64,000 nt of DNA from Acetivibrio thermocellus ATCC 27405 (GCF_000015865.1 NC_009012.1:62001-126000); one strand, 5' to 3'; shown: positions 40,852-49,302, numbered from the stretch's first letter. The notes: generated from the sequence alone by a model not told the origin. Program-made: numbers and translations.

Positions 40852-43668
40852 TTACGGTTCGTTTCCCGATACAAGCCTTCCGGATATATAGAGGGCTATG
40901 TGGTTTGAATTTCCGTAGTCATTGGCGGATGCAGAGAAGGAGTAATCGTTTGCCTGGCTGTAATTGGACCAGTCATCCTTTGAAAATCTTGCCTGCACTT
41001 CCACGCTCATGCCGGGCTCTATGCTTCCTGCTCCTTCGGTAAAGCCTATTTCCAGGTAATAGTCGGCATTGTTTTTGGGAGAGGAAAGTTTTACAAATTT
41101 TCCGGTTACGTTGGAGTTTCCTGCAGAGCTCCAGTCACACCAGAATTGCTGACCTTTTTCCCCATCAATGGTGTAATAGTATCTTATCTTGACATCTGAC
41201 AGTTTAACAGGTGAACCGGAGTTGTTGATGAGTTTAAACCTTGGATTTATAGTATTTGTAGTATCTGAACCGTTGCCGTTGGCATATTGCAGTATTAACC
41301 TGCCTACGGTGTTATTACCTGCGGGTGATCCGGCTGTTGTGTTGGACGGTCTGGCTGGTGTATTGGGTGAGTTGGGTGCTGCGTTGGATGAATTATATGG
41401 AGTGTTGGCGGGATTAAGCGGTACGTTGGTTGGTGCTGAGGTGTTCTGCGGTGATGGATTTTCATCCGGGCTGTTTGTGTTTGCCGGACTTTCTGTTATT
41501 GTTGCATCGGAGGTTGACAAACTGTCCGGGGTATAATCCGGTGTTTCGGATTTTTGAGTTTCAGAGGATGAATTGCTGTCATCAGAGTTTATACCCGGTA
41601 CCAGTCCGTCTTTTTTCTGCTCAAAGAAAATGTGATACATGGCGTTTGCCATTGCCACTTCGGCCTGTGCCCAGTAACGATGATAGGTCATTACCGGATC
41701 TTTGCCGCTTTTTATGGCTTCTTCCACCATTTTATAATCTTTGTCTTCTTTGTATTTTGGACGAAGATCTATAAAGGTTATTCCGTTCTTTATTTCGGCG
41801 CCCTGGGCATTGATGCCGGAAAAATCATGAGGGATGTAAACTTCATCAAAGAAACGTTTGTAATCAGCCCTTGGTTCCTTTGCGGCCACACCCTTTTTAT
41901 CCCTGTAATTGTGCCACATTCTGTCGAGAAGCTGTTTGGCTGTTTCACGGGCTTTGTCATCAATTTTCTTTTCATGTTTTTCCGTGGCGGCGGCATAGTA
42001 AATAAGCGCTTTTGCATATGAAGCGGTTACTCCCACGTCCACTGTCCACTCTGTGACGGTACAGTGAAGGTTTTTATTTTCACTGGGTTTTCCTGTCCAT
42101 GGGTCGGGCTGGCCGGACCATTCCAGGGTGGAAGGAATCTCGTAGGTTCCGTCACTTTTTAAACGGGTGTTTTCTATTGCCCATGAGACCCATTTTTTGC
42201 AGAGTTCCTTAACCCGGCTGTCTCCTGTAAGATAATAGTATTCCATAATCCTTTCCATTGACCATGCCTGAAATCCAAACCATCTGTTGCTCGGTGGATC
42301 ATTGTAAACAGGATGCGGATCATAAGCCATATCGTAGAATGTGCTTGTGCCTTCAGGATATTTGCCGTACGCACCTGACCAGCTGTTGGTTACACCGCCG
42401 GCTATGGCACCTTCGGCACTTTGAAGGTACAAAAACAGTTCAATCTGACGGTCAAGACTTTGCTCCCAATCCTTTTTAGCGTTTTTGGATTTTGGAGTGA
42501 AAATGGATTCCTTTGCCAATGCGTAGGCGGCCATCGGATTTTGGTAGCCCTGATGGCAATGGGAGCTTCCGATTCTCCAGCTCCAGGTTCCGTTGATATC
42601 GCCTCCCCATGAGGCATACCAGGATAAAAGATAATGGCAGCTGTCATATCCTGTGCCGGCTCTTCCGCTGTCTTGCACCCCTATAGGTCTGAAATATTTG
42701 TCAAAGAAAGTATACCTTAGATAATCACCCATTTTTGCCGCTTTTTCAAAATAGGGCTGAAGTTCCTTTTCTTTGCCTTGCTCTTTGGACCAAAGGTAAG
42801 CCCAGTAAGTTGCCTGAATCTGTCTTGCATCGGCATCGGAGGCTGAGGTGTAACGCCACTGCCTTACAGGCTCGCCGAAGTTTCCAAAAAGTTTTAGAAA
42901 TCCTCCGTTGTTGACTTGTCCCCATCTAAAGTCTTCCCACGAGGGGTGGGGTATTGTTTCCCATACGGATTCACCGGAGCCTCTCTGATAAGTGTTTATA
43001 TAAGAACAGCGGCTTGTACCGTCCCCGTGATTTCCGTACCCGTACCAGTTGTCAACGTCCAGGAGCCAGTGCATTTGATATATGGCTTTTGTACCGTAAG
43101 TTGAGGCAAGTTCGTCTGCAATGGGATCTATGCCTGTGGGTGCATTGATATCGCCTGGTGTTGGATATTTTTCGGGAGAGTCGGCTTCCGGCGCATATTG
43201 GGCAGGCTGGGTCGGAATGTATGAATTAACGCCGGGTTGGTCTCTTTCGGGATCGGGTATTATGTATTGTTCTGTCTTGTCCCATGCATCTTTAAAATAT
43301 GTCCAGTCACCGGTAAGTTTCCCGTAGGTTGCTCCGAGCCAGACCATGTAGCTCATGGCTTCACTGGTAGTGAGATGTCCATAGTCCGGAGCTTCCACCA
43401 AAAGTGTTTCTATGGAATGGTACGGAATTCCTTCTTCGCTGAGATAACCTTGTTTCTGGATGTCTTCAAAAAGAGCTATAAACCTGTCGGAATAGACTGA
43501 TTGAACATTTTCTTTGGAATATGTAACATTTGAATTGGATGATTGTCTGGAAGGTTTAAAGCTGTTTTTGATTGTGATTATCAGAGTTGAAACAACGATA
43601 ACGGCGGCAATTATGCCGCAGCATGTAATAATCCTTCTTCTTCGCCTTACCTTGTATCTTAATTTCAT
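40852..43668 (-). CDS. cel48Y: Family 48 cellulase with C-terminal CBM3 (Cel48Y type, non-cellulosomal)
   Basis: The 938-residue exoglucanase should release cellobiose processively from cellulose chain ends. It has a very basic N-terminus with a hydrophobic signal or anchor (about 13-34), a GH48 domain (about 52-690) with [20 protein letters not shown], in which Glu92 and Glu103 match the catalytic-site Glu pair of family 48 (E103 the acid), a Pro/Thr/Asn/Ser linker (about 700-788) and a CBM3 (about 789-938). There is no dockerin, so it is not bound to the cellulosome but acts freely or attached to the cell by the anchor. GGGGAGG precedes the ATG. In C. thermocellum this is the second GH48 enzyme besides cellulosomal CelS (recalled knowledge). 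Confidence 0.95.
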   Translation of the reverse strand: MKLRYKVRRRRRIITCCGIIAAVIVVSTLIITIKNSFKPSRQSSNSNVTYSKENVQSVYSDRFIALFEDIQKQGYLSEEGIPYHSIETLLVEAPDYGHLTTSEAMSYMVWLGATYGKLTGDWTYFKDAWDKTEQYIIPDPERDQPGVNSYIPTQPAQYAPEADSPEKYPTPGDINAPTGIDPIADELASTYGTKAIYQMHWLLDVDNWYGYGNHGDGTSRCSYINTYQRGSGESVWETIPHPSWEDFRWGQVNNGGFLKLFGNFGEPVRQWRYTSASDADARQIQATYWAYLWSKEQGKEKELQPYFEKAAKMGDYLRYTFFDKYFRPIGVQDSGRAGTGYDSCHYLLSWYASWGGDINGTWSWRIGSSHCHQGYQNPMAAYALAKESIFTPKSKNAKKDWEQSLDRQIELFLYLQSAEGAIAGGVTNSWSGAYGKYPEGTSTFYDMAYDPHPVYNDPPSNRWFGFQAWSMERIMEYYYLTGDSRVKELCKKWVSWAIENTRLKSDGTYEIPSTLEWSGQPDPWTGKPSENKNLHCTVTEWTVDVGVTASYAKALIYYAAATEKHEKKIDDKARETAKQLLDRMWHNYRDKKGVAAKEPRADYKRFFDEVYIPHDFSGINAQGAEIKNGITFIDLRPKYKEDKDYKMVEEAIKSGKDPVMTYHRYWAQAEVAMANAMYHIFFEQKKDGLVPGINSDDSNSSSETQKSETPDYTPDSLSTSDATITESPANTNSPDENPSPQNTSAPTNVPLNPANTPYNSSNAAPNSPNTPARPSNTTAGSPAGNNTVGRLILQYANGNGSDTTNTINPRFKLINNSGSPVKLSDVKIRYYYTIDGEKGQQFWCDWSSAGNSNVTGKFVKLSSPKNNADYYLEIGFTEGAGSIEPGMSVEVQARFSKDDWSNYSQANDYSFSASANDYGNSNHIALYISGRLVSGNEP

Positions 43669-43727
43669 GATCCTCCCCTGATAAACCTCCTTTTATAAAC
43701 TTTTATAAATATTTACCTCATGTAATT

Positions 43728-43756
43728 ATTATACTAGGTAACTTAAACCATTACAA
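43728..43756 (-). promoter_or_regulatory. Sigma-A-like promoter of cel48Y
   Basis: On the minus strand, TTGTAA (43751-43756), a 17-base spacer and a perfect TATAAT (43728-43733) lie about 60 bases upstream of the start. No CGAA-type SigI -10 at right spacing was seen, so basal transcription by the main sigma factor is likely. Confidence 0.55.
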
Positions 43757-43910
43757 ATATTTCTCTTGCAGAGGCGGTAAGAATTATTTTTATTTTTAAA
43801 ATTAATTTTTAAAACTTTTTTTTGTGTTGTCCGTATATATGATATGAAACAAAAGTGAATTGATAGTACTGTCATAAAGGCGTTTATGAAGCATAGAGGA
43901 GGAGAGGTTG

Positions 43911-44396
43911 ATGAAAAACGGTTTGGTCCGTTCAAAGTATGACAGGGTTATATCAGGTGTGTGTGGGGGAATAGGAGAATATTTTAATATTGACCCTACC
44001 ATTGTAAGGCTTGGTTTTGTTATAGCGACTGTTTTATTTAGTGGCCTTGGGCTGTTTGCGTATATTGTGGCAATTTTTGTAATACCCGAAGCTGACAGCG
44101 CAGCCAATGGCTTTACTGATTATGCCCAAAAAGGATTTAACGATTATTATGACCCTGACAAGGATTTCAGCAAAGTATTGGAAGATGATGAGGAATATAT
44201 AAAAAAGGATTCTCATGGCGGAAAAACCTTTGTTGGCATTTGTCTCATTGTCCTTGGACTTGTCTCCCTGTTAAGAGAACATTTTAGGGAATATATTAGC
44301 AAATTTATTCACATTGATTTTAAAATTTTAGTGTCTTTGCTGCTGATAGTTGTTGGAGCGTTGATTATATTCAGAGGCAGGAGGCGTTTGCCATGA
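43911..44396 (+). CDS. PspC domain membrane protein
   Basis: The 161-residue protein begins with a PspC domain (about 4-60; LVRSKYDRVISGVCGGIGEY and DPTIVRLGFVIATVLFSG), followed by an acidic linker (about 65-100) and two further hydrophobic segments (about 104-124 and 137-153). PspC-type proteins take part in envelope-stress responses. The ATG at 43911 follows AGGAGAGG; a TTG one codon earlier is less likely. Its stop overlaps the next start (ATGA), so it is co-translated with the LiaF-like gene. Confidence 0.85.
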   Translation: MKNGLVRSKYDRVISGVCGGIGEYFNIDPTIVRLGFVIATVLFSGLGLFAYIVAIFVIPEADSAANGFTDYAQKGFNDYYDPDKDFSKVLEDDEEYIKKDSHGGKTFVGICLIVLGLVSLLREHFREYISKFIHIDFKILVSLLLIVVGALIIFRGRRRLP

Positions 44397-45358
44397 AAAA
44401 GAATAACAGTGGCATATTTTTTGGACTTTTTATAATTTTTATTGGTATAGTGCTCATACTATCTCAGTTTGGTATGCTGGACCTTGACAAAATAGTGAAT
44501 TTCCTTTCAGATCATATATCAACTATAATCTCTTTGCTGCTTATTGTGACGGGAGTAAACCTTGTTTTTGACAAGTATAATGGGGTTAAATTCTTTGCGT
44601 GGACGGCTTTCTTTGCAGTACTGTTAATATCCGGCTGCATCTATGGTGGTGCAACGGAAAATAAGATTGAGAGAAGCACTAATAAGGCCTATATCAGACC
44701 CTTTACTGAGGAAAAGCTGCCCGAAACGGAGGAAGGGCGGTTAAAGATGAAGCTGAGCGGACAAAATCTGAAAATTGGTTCCACCGAGTCCGGGTTAATC
44801 AAGGGAGATATGACAGATTCCGGTGTTCAGTACAAAGTGGATTATAAAAAGAATAATAAAGTTGCTGATATTGATTTTAAAATGGAGTCAGGATTTTTCC
44901 TGGAGAACGTCAAAAATCTTGTTTCCATGAATGGGTCTGATTCAAAAAGTTGGACAACGGAAGAACCGCTGGAGGTTTTGCTGAATACGGATGTGCTGTG
45001 GGATATAGACTTGAAGTTTGGAGGCACTGACGGTGAGATAGATTTATCGTCTCTTAAAGTGGAAGAGTTTGAGTTGGACGGTGGTGCGGGAAATATCAAG
45101 CTTATATTGGGAGACAGACACCCTTCAACAAAAGTTGATATTGATGCCGGGGCTGCCAATTTTAAAATATTTGTACCTAAGAACTCGGGTATCAAAGTTG
45201 AGGTTGATGGACTGCTGAGCTCTGTAAGTTTCAAAGACTTGACCCTTGAACAGACTAAAAAGAAAACTTATGTTTCGCCGGAATATGACAACGCAAAAAA
45301 TAAAATAGAGATCGATATAGATATTGGAGCAGGTTCTGTTGAGATTAATGGGATTTAG
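44393..45358 (+). CDS. LiaF-like membrane protein (DUF5668 helices plus toastrack domain)
   Basis: The 321-residue protein has three or four hydrophobic segments (about 8-26, 37-56 and 68-86) of the LiaF/DUF5668 type and a long extracellular beta-rich domain (about 120-320). Alternating strands such as VEEFELDGGAGNIKLILG, KVDIDAGAANFKIFVP and KIEIDIDIGAGSVEI give the beta-helical toastrack pattern seen in LiaF C-termini and DUF4097. In Bacillus LiaF dampens the LiaRS cell-wall stress response; here no two-component genes are adjacent. It is coupled to the PspC gene, and a terminator follows directly. Confidence 0.8.
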   Translation: MKKNNSGIFFGLFIIFIGIVLILSQFGMLDLDKIVNFLSDHISTIISLLLIVTGVNLVFDKYNGVKFFAWTAFFAVLLISGCIYGGATENKIERSTNKAYIRPFTEEKLPETEEGRLKMKLSGQNLKIGSTESGLIKGDMTDSGVQYKVDYKKNNKVADIDFKMESGFFLENVKNLVSMNGSDSKSWTTEEPLEVLLNTDVLWDIDLKFGGTDGEIDLSSLKVEEFELDGGAGNIKLILGDRHPSTKVDIDAGAANFKIFVPKNSGIKVEVDGLLSSVSFKDLTLEQTKKKTYVSPEYDNAKNKIEIDIDIGAGSVEINGI

Positions 45359-45386
45359 GGTTTTGGCGGTTTTTTGGGTGTGATTT

Positions 45387-45427
45387 GTACCAAAGACGGC
45401 TTTTGATGCCGGACTTTGGTACTTTTG
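45387..45427 (+). terminator. Terminator after the PspC-LiaF operon
   Basis: GTACCAAAGACGGC and GCCGGACTTTGGTAC form a 14-bp stem with one bulge around TTTTGAT, followed by TTTTG. It overlaps the 5' edge of the decayed sigma gene fragment. Confidence 0.85.
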
Positions 45428-45576
45428 TGTTAAGGTATTTTCAGGACCTTTCTATAAAAGAGATTGCCTCAATAGTGGATATTCCTGAAGGTACCGTCAA
45501 GTCACTACTGAGTAACGGGCTGAAAGAATTGAGAAAACTGATGAAAGACGGCGTGAGAGGAGATGAGAATTTATGA
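45427..45576 (+). pseudogene. ECF sigma factor remnant (region 4 only)
   Basis: This 49-codon stretch reads VLRYFQDLSIKEIASIVDIP followed by EGTVKSLLSNGLKELRKL, a clear sigma-70 region 4 helix-turn-helix of the ECF class. Region 2 and the linker are missing: upstream lies the terminator of the LiaF-like operon. A longer in-frame ATG at 45385 only adds residues encoded by the hairpin. The stop overlaps the start of the anti-sigma remnant as ATGA, as in intact sigma/anti-sigma operons. Not expected to function as a sigma factor. Confidence 0.75.
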
Positions 45577-45724
45577 ATTGCGACAAATTTTTAGAGTTTA
45601 TGGAAGAGTATATAATGGGGGACTTGATGAGAATTTAAGCGGTATGATGAAAACACACCTTTTGGAGTGTGAAAAGTGTCGGACGGAGTATATAGAAACA
45701 AAGAAAGTTATTGAAAATCTTTAG
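45573..45724 (+). pseudogene. Zinc-finger anti-sigma factor N-terminus, frameshifted
   Basis: The frame starting at 45573 gives MNCDKFLEFMEEYIMG and stops at 45636-45638. In another frame the sequence continues as LDENLSGMMKTHLLECEKC, then RTEYIETKKVIENL, to a TAG at 45722-45724. Together this is a typical zf-HC2 domain with Cys3 and His-x3-Cys-x2-Cys. One extra G in the five-G run at 45617-45621 would join the two parts. Removing one T at about 45720-45722 would then run on into the membrane-protein gene downstream. So the sequence shown looks like one anti-sigma gene broken by two single-base changes. Confidence 0.7.
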
Positions 45725-45767
45725 ATATATAGAAAAAACGGTGATAATTAATGAGGACGTTTTAAAC

Positions 45768-46454
45768 ATGAATAAAAAGAATATTGCAAAAAAAGCTGCC
45801 GGCAAAAAAGATAAGCGGAATTTTAAAAGCTTTATTTCCGGGATTGCCGCTGTTGTATTCTTTCTTATGTTTCTTTTGACAGGCTCAATTGTGGCTTTTA
45901 CCAGTTTGGCTTCGACATATTTGCCTGAGGTTCCGGTTGTAAAGCAGCTAAAAGATGTGCAAAATGAGTATAATGCCATTAAGCGGCAGAATGAAGAGAT
46001 GGCAAAACTGAATGAGATATTGAAAAAGGAAAATGAGGAAATTAAAAAGGAGAATGAAGAACTGAAGATAAGGATAAAGGAAATTGGTGGGGTTTCCATT
46101 CCGGAATACCGGACCAGTGAAGGTATAAATGATGAATACAACCAAAAGATTCAGGAGATAGTGATAAAGTTTATCAGAGCCATGTACAGGGGGGACATTG
46201 AGACGGCCAGGAAAATTTCCACAGAAGAATTTAAACAGGAATTAGCACAAAATGCCAAGCATTATCTTATGATAAATAAAGGAGATATTTTATTTACCTG
46301 TATAACAAATGTTGCAAAAAATGGAAACTTGTACGGGGTGTTTGTAAGGCTTAATGATACTGTGGACCGAGAGCTTGGTGATTACCGGTGGAGTTTTGAA
46401 CTTGTAAAGCATGGTGACGAATTTCTTATTTCCTTTGCAGGGAAGGATGCATAA
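45768..46454 (+). CDS. Membrane protein with coiled coil; probable C-terminal part of a broken anti-sigma factor
   Basis: The 228-residue product has a basic start, one membrane helix (about 23-48), a coiled coil (about 60-105; NEEMAKLNEILKKENEEIKK) and an extracytoplasmic domain (about 120-228) resembling small NTF2-like domains (FIRAMYRGDIETARKIS and FELVKHGDEFLIS). The frame is open from 45711, but the first ATG is 45768 with a GAGG 11 bases before. It follows the zf-HC2 remnant and could be its sensory half; it may still be made as a separate protein. The domain reading is from pattern and is uncertain. Confidence 0.65.
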   Translation: MNKKNIAKKAAGKKDKRNFKSFISGIAAVVFFLMFLLTGSIVAFTSLASTYLPEVPVVKQLKDVQNEYNAIKRQNEEMAKLNEILKKENEEIKKENEELKIRIKEIGGVSIPEYRTSEGINDEYNQKIQEIVIKFIRAMYRGDIETARKISTEEFKQELAQNAKHYLMINKGDILFTCITNVAKNGNLYGVFVRLNDTVDRELGDYRWSFELVKHGDEFLISFAGKDA

Positions 46455-46652
46455 AATTGTTGTTATTTTTTGAAAAAACAAAATTTAAACACGATAAAAC
46501 CAATTTAATAAATTTTGCTGTAAAGACAGTTGAAACCGTAAAAAGTGTATAAATGGTAAAAAGTTACTAGTTTTTTCCTTTGAAATATAGTATAATAATA
46601 ACTGTGGATACAGTTTCAAATAAAACTATTATGGTCTAGGAGGTGCTCTTTC

Positions 46653-47042
46653 ATGGGAGTAATGGATTATCTTAGGAAAAGAAAAATTGAAAAGAAAAGA
46701 GCCGCAAGAAAGAAAGCCGTAAAGAACGCAGCAATAGGCGCAGGATTGGGAGCTGCTGTTGGTGTGACAGCAGGAATATTGTTGGCACCTAAATCAGGAA
46801 AAGAAACAAGAGAGGATATTGCCAGAAATGCCAAAAAGGCAACCGAAGCAGTATCCGAAAACACAAAAAAAGCCGTTGACAAGGTATCTGAAACTTCCAA
46901 AAAGGCTGTGGATACAATTAGAACAACCATAAATGAAGCAAAAGCGAAAATAGCGGAAAGAAAAGCCGCCAAAGCCAGGAAAGAAGCGGCCGCAACCGAG
47001 GAAGTTGAGGATGGCGGCGAGAGCACTGAGGTTAAAGAATAA
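46653..47042 (+). CDS. YtxH domain protein
   Basis: The 129-residue protein has a basic start, a short Gly/Ala hydrophobic segment (about 24-45, AIGAGLGAAVGVTAGILLAP), the YtxH signature KSGKETREDI and a Lys/Ala/Glu-rich helical tail with heptad-like repeats (EAVSENTKKAVDKVSETSKK). YtxH-like proteins are small membrane-associated stress proteins of Firmicutes. TAGGAGG precedes the ATG. It sits upstream of a DUF948 protein, a pairing often seen, although a strong terminator separates the two here. Confidence 0.85.
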   Translation: MGVMDYLRKRKIEKKRAARKKAVKNAAIGAGLGAAVGVTAGILLAPKSGKETREDIARNAKKATEAVSENTKKAVDKVSETSKKAVDTIRTTINEAKAKIAERKAAKARKEAAATEEVEDGGESTEVKE

Positions 47043-47085
47043 AAATGAATAAAGTTTGAACTTTGAAATATATTTGAAATTTAAT

Positions 47086-47125
47086 ACAAAGAAAAAACAA
47101 ATTTTAAAATTTGTTTTTTCTTTGT
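47086..47125. terminator. 40-base perfect palindrome, terminator after the YtxH gene
   Basis: The sequence is self-complementary over its full length (arms ACAAAGAAAAAACAAATTTT and its complement), with no loop, and lies between the YtxH and DUF948 genes. T's and A's on both sides allow it to act in either direction. Confidence 0.75.
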
Positions 47126-47204
47126 ATGATATTTAATTTACAAATGAGAAATATATAAGTCGGGAAGGGCAATGCCCCCGGGCTTATGAAAAGGGGGGAC
47201 GCAT

Positions 47205-47588
47205 GTGTCGGTAACAATTTCCTATGACTTGGCCAATTTTATTATGTATACTTTGGGCGCTGTTTTAATAATAGTTGCCGTTATTACTTTGCTTAATGTT
47301 AATAGATTTGTAAAAAGATTGGACAAGCTTGTGGAAAAGAATGAGGAAAATTTCAACAAGACGGCAAACACCATTCCTGAAATTGCGAAAAACGTAAATG
47401 AAGTAACAATAGGAGTCAAACAGAACGTGGATAAAGTCGGAGAAGCCATTGACGCAGTTGAAGACTCTGTTTGTGATAGTATATTGAACTTGCTTGAAGG
47501 AACGGAAGGACTATTTGATTTTATAAGCATAGTGGGTGAAGTGATCAAAGCTTTGTTAAAAAGGATAACCCTTGGAAAGGGGAAGTAA
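47205..47588 (+). CDS. DUF948 domain membrane protein
   Basis: The 127-residue protein has one N-terminal membrane helix (about 12-30) and a long helical region of DUF948 type (about 31-115, VNRFVKRLDKLVEKNEENFN and VNEVTIGVKQNVDKVGEAID). DUF948 proteins often sit beside YtxH proteins and are linked to general stress in Firmicutes; function is not known. The start is a GTG behind AAGGGGGG; the nearby ATG two bases earlier is out of frame. The leader between the palindrome and the start is unusually G-rich. Confidence 0.85.
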   Translation: MSVTISYDLANFIMYTLGAVLIIVAVITLLNVNRFVKRLDKLVEKNEENFNKTANTIPEIAKNVNEVTIGVKQNVDKVGEAIDAVEDSVCDSILNLLEGTEGLFDFISIVGEVIKALLKRITLGKGK

Positions 47589-47609
47589 TAACTGGAACTT
47601 ATAAATAAC

Positions 47610-47642
47610 AAAGGAGAGCTTTATCGCTCTCCTTTAATTTTT
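47610..47642 (+). terminator. Terminator after the DUF948 gene
   Basis: AAAGGAGAGC and GCTCTCCTTT form a 10-bp stem with TTTATC loop, then AATTTTT. It can also serve the convergent zinc-ribbon gene. Confidence 0.8.
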
Positions 47643-47658
47643 CATGAGTAGAAGAATC

Positions 47659-47865
47659 TTACCATCTATCGCCGGAGTTTCTTCCAAATCCTCTGTTTGA
47701 TCCGCTAAAACCGTTGTTCCTTCTTTGCTGTTTTCTTGCCTGTCTGCAGGCGGGACACCTTTGAGGTTCGTTTTGAAACCCTTTTTCCAGGTAAAAAGCC
47801 TGTTCACCTTCCGAAAACACGAATTCAGCGTTGCAATCTTTGCAGGTTAAAATTTTATCTGCCAC
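47659..47865 (-). CDS. Small zinc-ribbon protein
   Basis: The 68-residue protein has two CxxC pairs (CKDCNAEF and CPACRQARK) about 20 residues apart, forming a zinc ribbon of the zf_trcl type, and a Gly/Arg/Asn-rich tail with FSGSNRGFGRNSGDRW, like RNA-binding RGG tails. The start is a GTG. The AAGGAGG Shine-Dalgarno is 8 bases upstream and lies inside a perfect 17-bp hairpin (see the regulatory entry), suggesting translation is switched by RNA structure. It probably binds nucleic acid; the role is unknown. Confidence 0.8.
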   Translation of the reverse strand: MADKILTCKDCNAEFVFSEGEQAFYLEKGFQNEPQRCPACRQARKQQRRNNGFSGSNRGFGRNSGDRW

Positions 47866-47874
47866 TTTCCAGAC

Positions 47875-47937
47875 CTCCTTAATAATTTGGATTTAACTTA
47901 TTCGAGACTGCACATATTTCTCCAAATTATTAAGGAG
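47875..47937 (-). promoter_or_regulatory. 17-bp leader hairpin sequestering the Shine-Dalgarno of the zinc-ribbon gene
   Basis: Arms 47875-47891 and 47921-47937 are exact inverted complements with a 29-base loop. On the minus strand the 3' arm ends in TTAAGGAG, the Shine-Dalgarno of the GTG start at 47865. There is no T-run on either side, so it is not a terminator. The base pairing would block ribosome binding until opened, as in RNA thermometers or cold-shock leaders. Confidence 0.65.
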
Positions 47938-48149
47938 AAAATGAGTCATGAATCCAATTAAATCCCTTAATATGTTGATTATATCACAAATTTTTTCCAT
48001 AATCAATATATTATTATTTGAAAAAGATTACGTATAATCAAAAAATTCTTTTAACTCAAAGCATTATATAAAAAGCTAACAATTATTATGAAATTGTCAT
48101 AAAAATGTTATAGGAGGTTTTACAGTTTGGATATGAGAGGGTAAGAAAG

Positions 48150-48665
48150 ATGGATAACGGCAAAAAAGCAGTTCTGCCGTATAACAGGGTTAAAGCGGTG
48201 GAGTATGCGCACAAATGGGCTTTTGGGCGAAATCCGAAATATTTTAATTTTGACAAACTTGGCGGCGATTGTACGAATTTTGCATCACAGGTTTTGTTTG
48301 CCGGAAGCAATGTAATGAATTACACTCCCGTATATGGCTGGTATTATATAGATGCAAACAGAAGGTCTCCTTCATGGACGGGAGTAAACTACTTGTACAA
48401 TTTTCTGGTAAACAACAAAGGCCCGGGACCTTATGCAGAGGAAACAGATGTCAAAGACATACAGCCCGGAGATATAATCCAGCTGTCGTTCGGCGGAGCA
48501 CCTCATTTTGATCATTCGCCGGTTGTGGTGCAGGTGGGTTCCCCTGCAAGTCTTCGGAACATACTTGTGGCAGCCCATACGTACGACAGGGATTATTATC
48601 CTCTTACAAACTATAACTGGGTTAACATCAGATTTATACATATATTGGGTGTGAGGACACAATAA
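48150..48665 (+). CDS. Amidase-like protein (Amidase_6 type)
   Basis: The 171-residue protein has the NlpC/P60-like Amidase_6 layout: catalytic Cys in GGDCTNFASQVLFAG (about 31-45), QPGDIIQL, HFDHSPVVVQVG with the His (about 117-128) and AAHTYDRDYYPLTNY. No signal peptide or membrane segment is present, in contrast to the usual secreted family members, so it may act inside the cell or on a substrate in the spore or mother cell. The start follows GAGAGGG. It may be a degenerate or specialised wall-peptide hydrolase; substrate unknown. Confidence 0.8.
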   Translation: MDNGKKAVLPYNRVKAVEYAHKWAFGRNPKYFNFDKLGGDCTNFASQVLFAGSNVMNYTPVYGWYYIDANRRSPSWTGVNYLYNFLVNNKGPGPYAEETDVKDIQPGDIIQLSFGGAPHFDHSPVVVQVGSPASLRNILVAAHTYDRDYYPLTNYNWVNIRFIHILGVRTQ

Positions 48666-48716
48666 TTGAGAATACACTAATATTGAAGCGCAAAGTTGAA
48701 TCAAGAACGGTATTGA

Positions 48717-49148
48717 CTATTTTTGAGTTTCATTCAGTATGGGTTCAAAGTCAATAAGAAGTATGGAACGGTCCCCAAATTTGGCAGTTCCTTTGAGATA
48801 CTTTTTACAGTGACTTAAGGAAGAGTCTGAAACGGCAACTATTTCTTCGTCTTCAATGGAGATGATTTCCTCGACAACATCAACCATGAAAGCAAGGGTT
48901 TTGGAATTTATCATTACAATAATCATTTTTGCTTCTTCATCCATTACCTTTGTATCCGGAAGACGGAATTTTTCCTTCAGATTGAGCAGGGCGAAAACCT
49001 TGCCCCGGACATTTATAAGCCCTTCTACATAAGGCGGGGTGTCCGGCACTTTAAATACTTTTTGAGGCCAAATAATTTCCATTACATGGGCTATATTGAC
49101 GCCGAAATATTTGTCGTTTAGCTTAAATATAACGTATTGCTGCGACAC
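48717..49148 (-). CDS. cheW: CheW-like chemotaxis coupling protein
   Basis: The 143-residue single-domain protein shows QQYVIFKLNDKYFGVNI, then EIIWPQKVFKVPDTPPYVEG, LINVRGKVFALLNLKEKF and a C-terminal GTAKFGDRSILLIDFE, all typical of CheW. CheW links chemoreceptors to the CheA kinase. The open frame extends 63 codons upstream without CheW similarity, so the GTG at 49148 is preferred; GAAGGGA lies 12 bases before it, slightly far. No other chemotaxis gene is adjacent, so it is an orphan CheW. Confidence 0.85.
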   Translation of the reverse strand: MSQQYVIFKLNDKYFGVNIAHVMEIIWPQKVFKVPDTPPYVEGLINVRGKVFALLNLKEKFRLPDTKVMDEEAKMIIVMINSKTLAFMVDVVEEIISIEDEEIVAVSDSSLSHCKKYLKGTAKFGDRSILLIDFEPILNETQK

Positions 49149-49242
49149 AGTTACATCATTCCCTTCGTGATGGTCTTGTTTTGTATGGAATTTTACGGAA
49201 CAAGCAAAATAAACAGGACGTGAATAATCTGACCTTAATAAT

Positions 49243-49271
49243 ATTATATCAACTTTTGAGGCGATAATCAA
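49243..49271 (-). promoter_or_regulatory. Sigma-A promoter of cheW
   Basis: On the minus strand, TTGATT (49266-49271), a 17-base spacer and TATAAT (49243-49248) precede the cheW start by about 95 bases. This supports the short version of the gene, since a start at the far end of the frame would lie upstream of this promoter. Confidence 0.6.
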
Positions 49272-49302
49272 ATGCAAGAGAGGGCAATTTTGACGGTATT
49301 GA

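Noticed and set aside
40697-40891. Hydrophobic sixty-four-codon frame after asnS
   Set aside because: It lies in the asnS terminator and overlaps the end of cel48Y on the other strand; its hydrophobicity comes from T-rich sequence.
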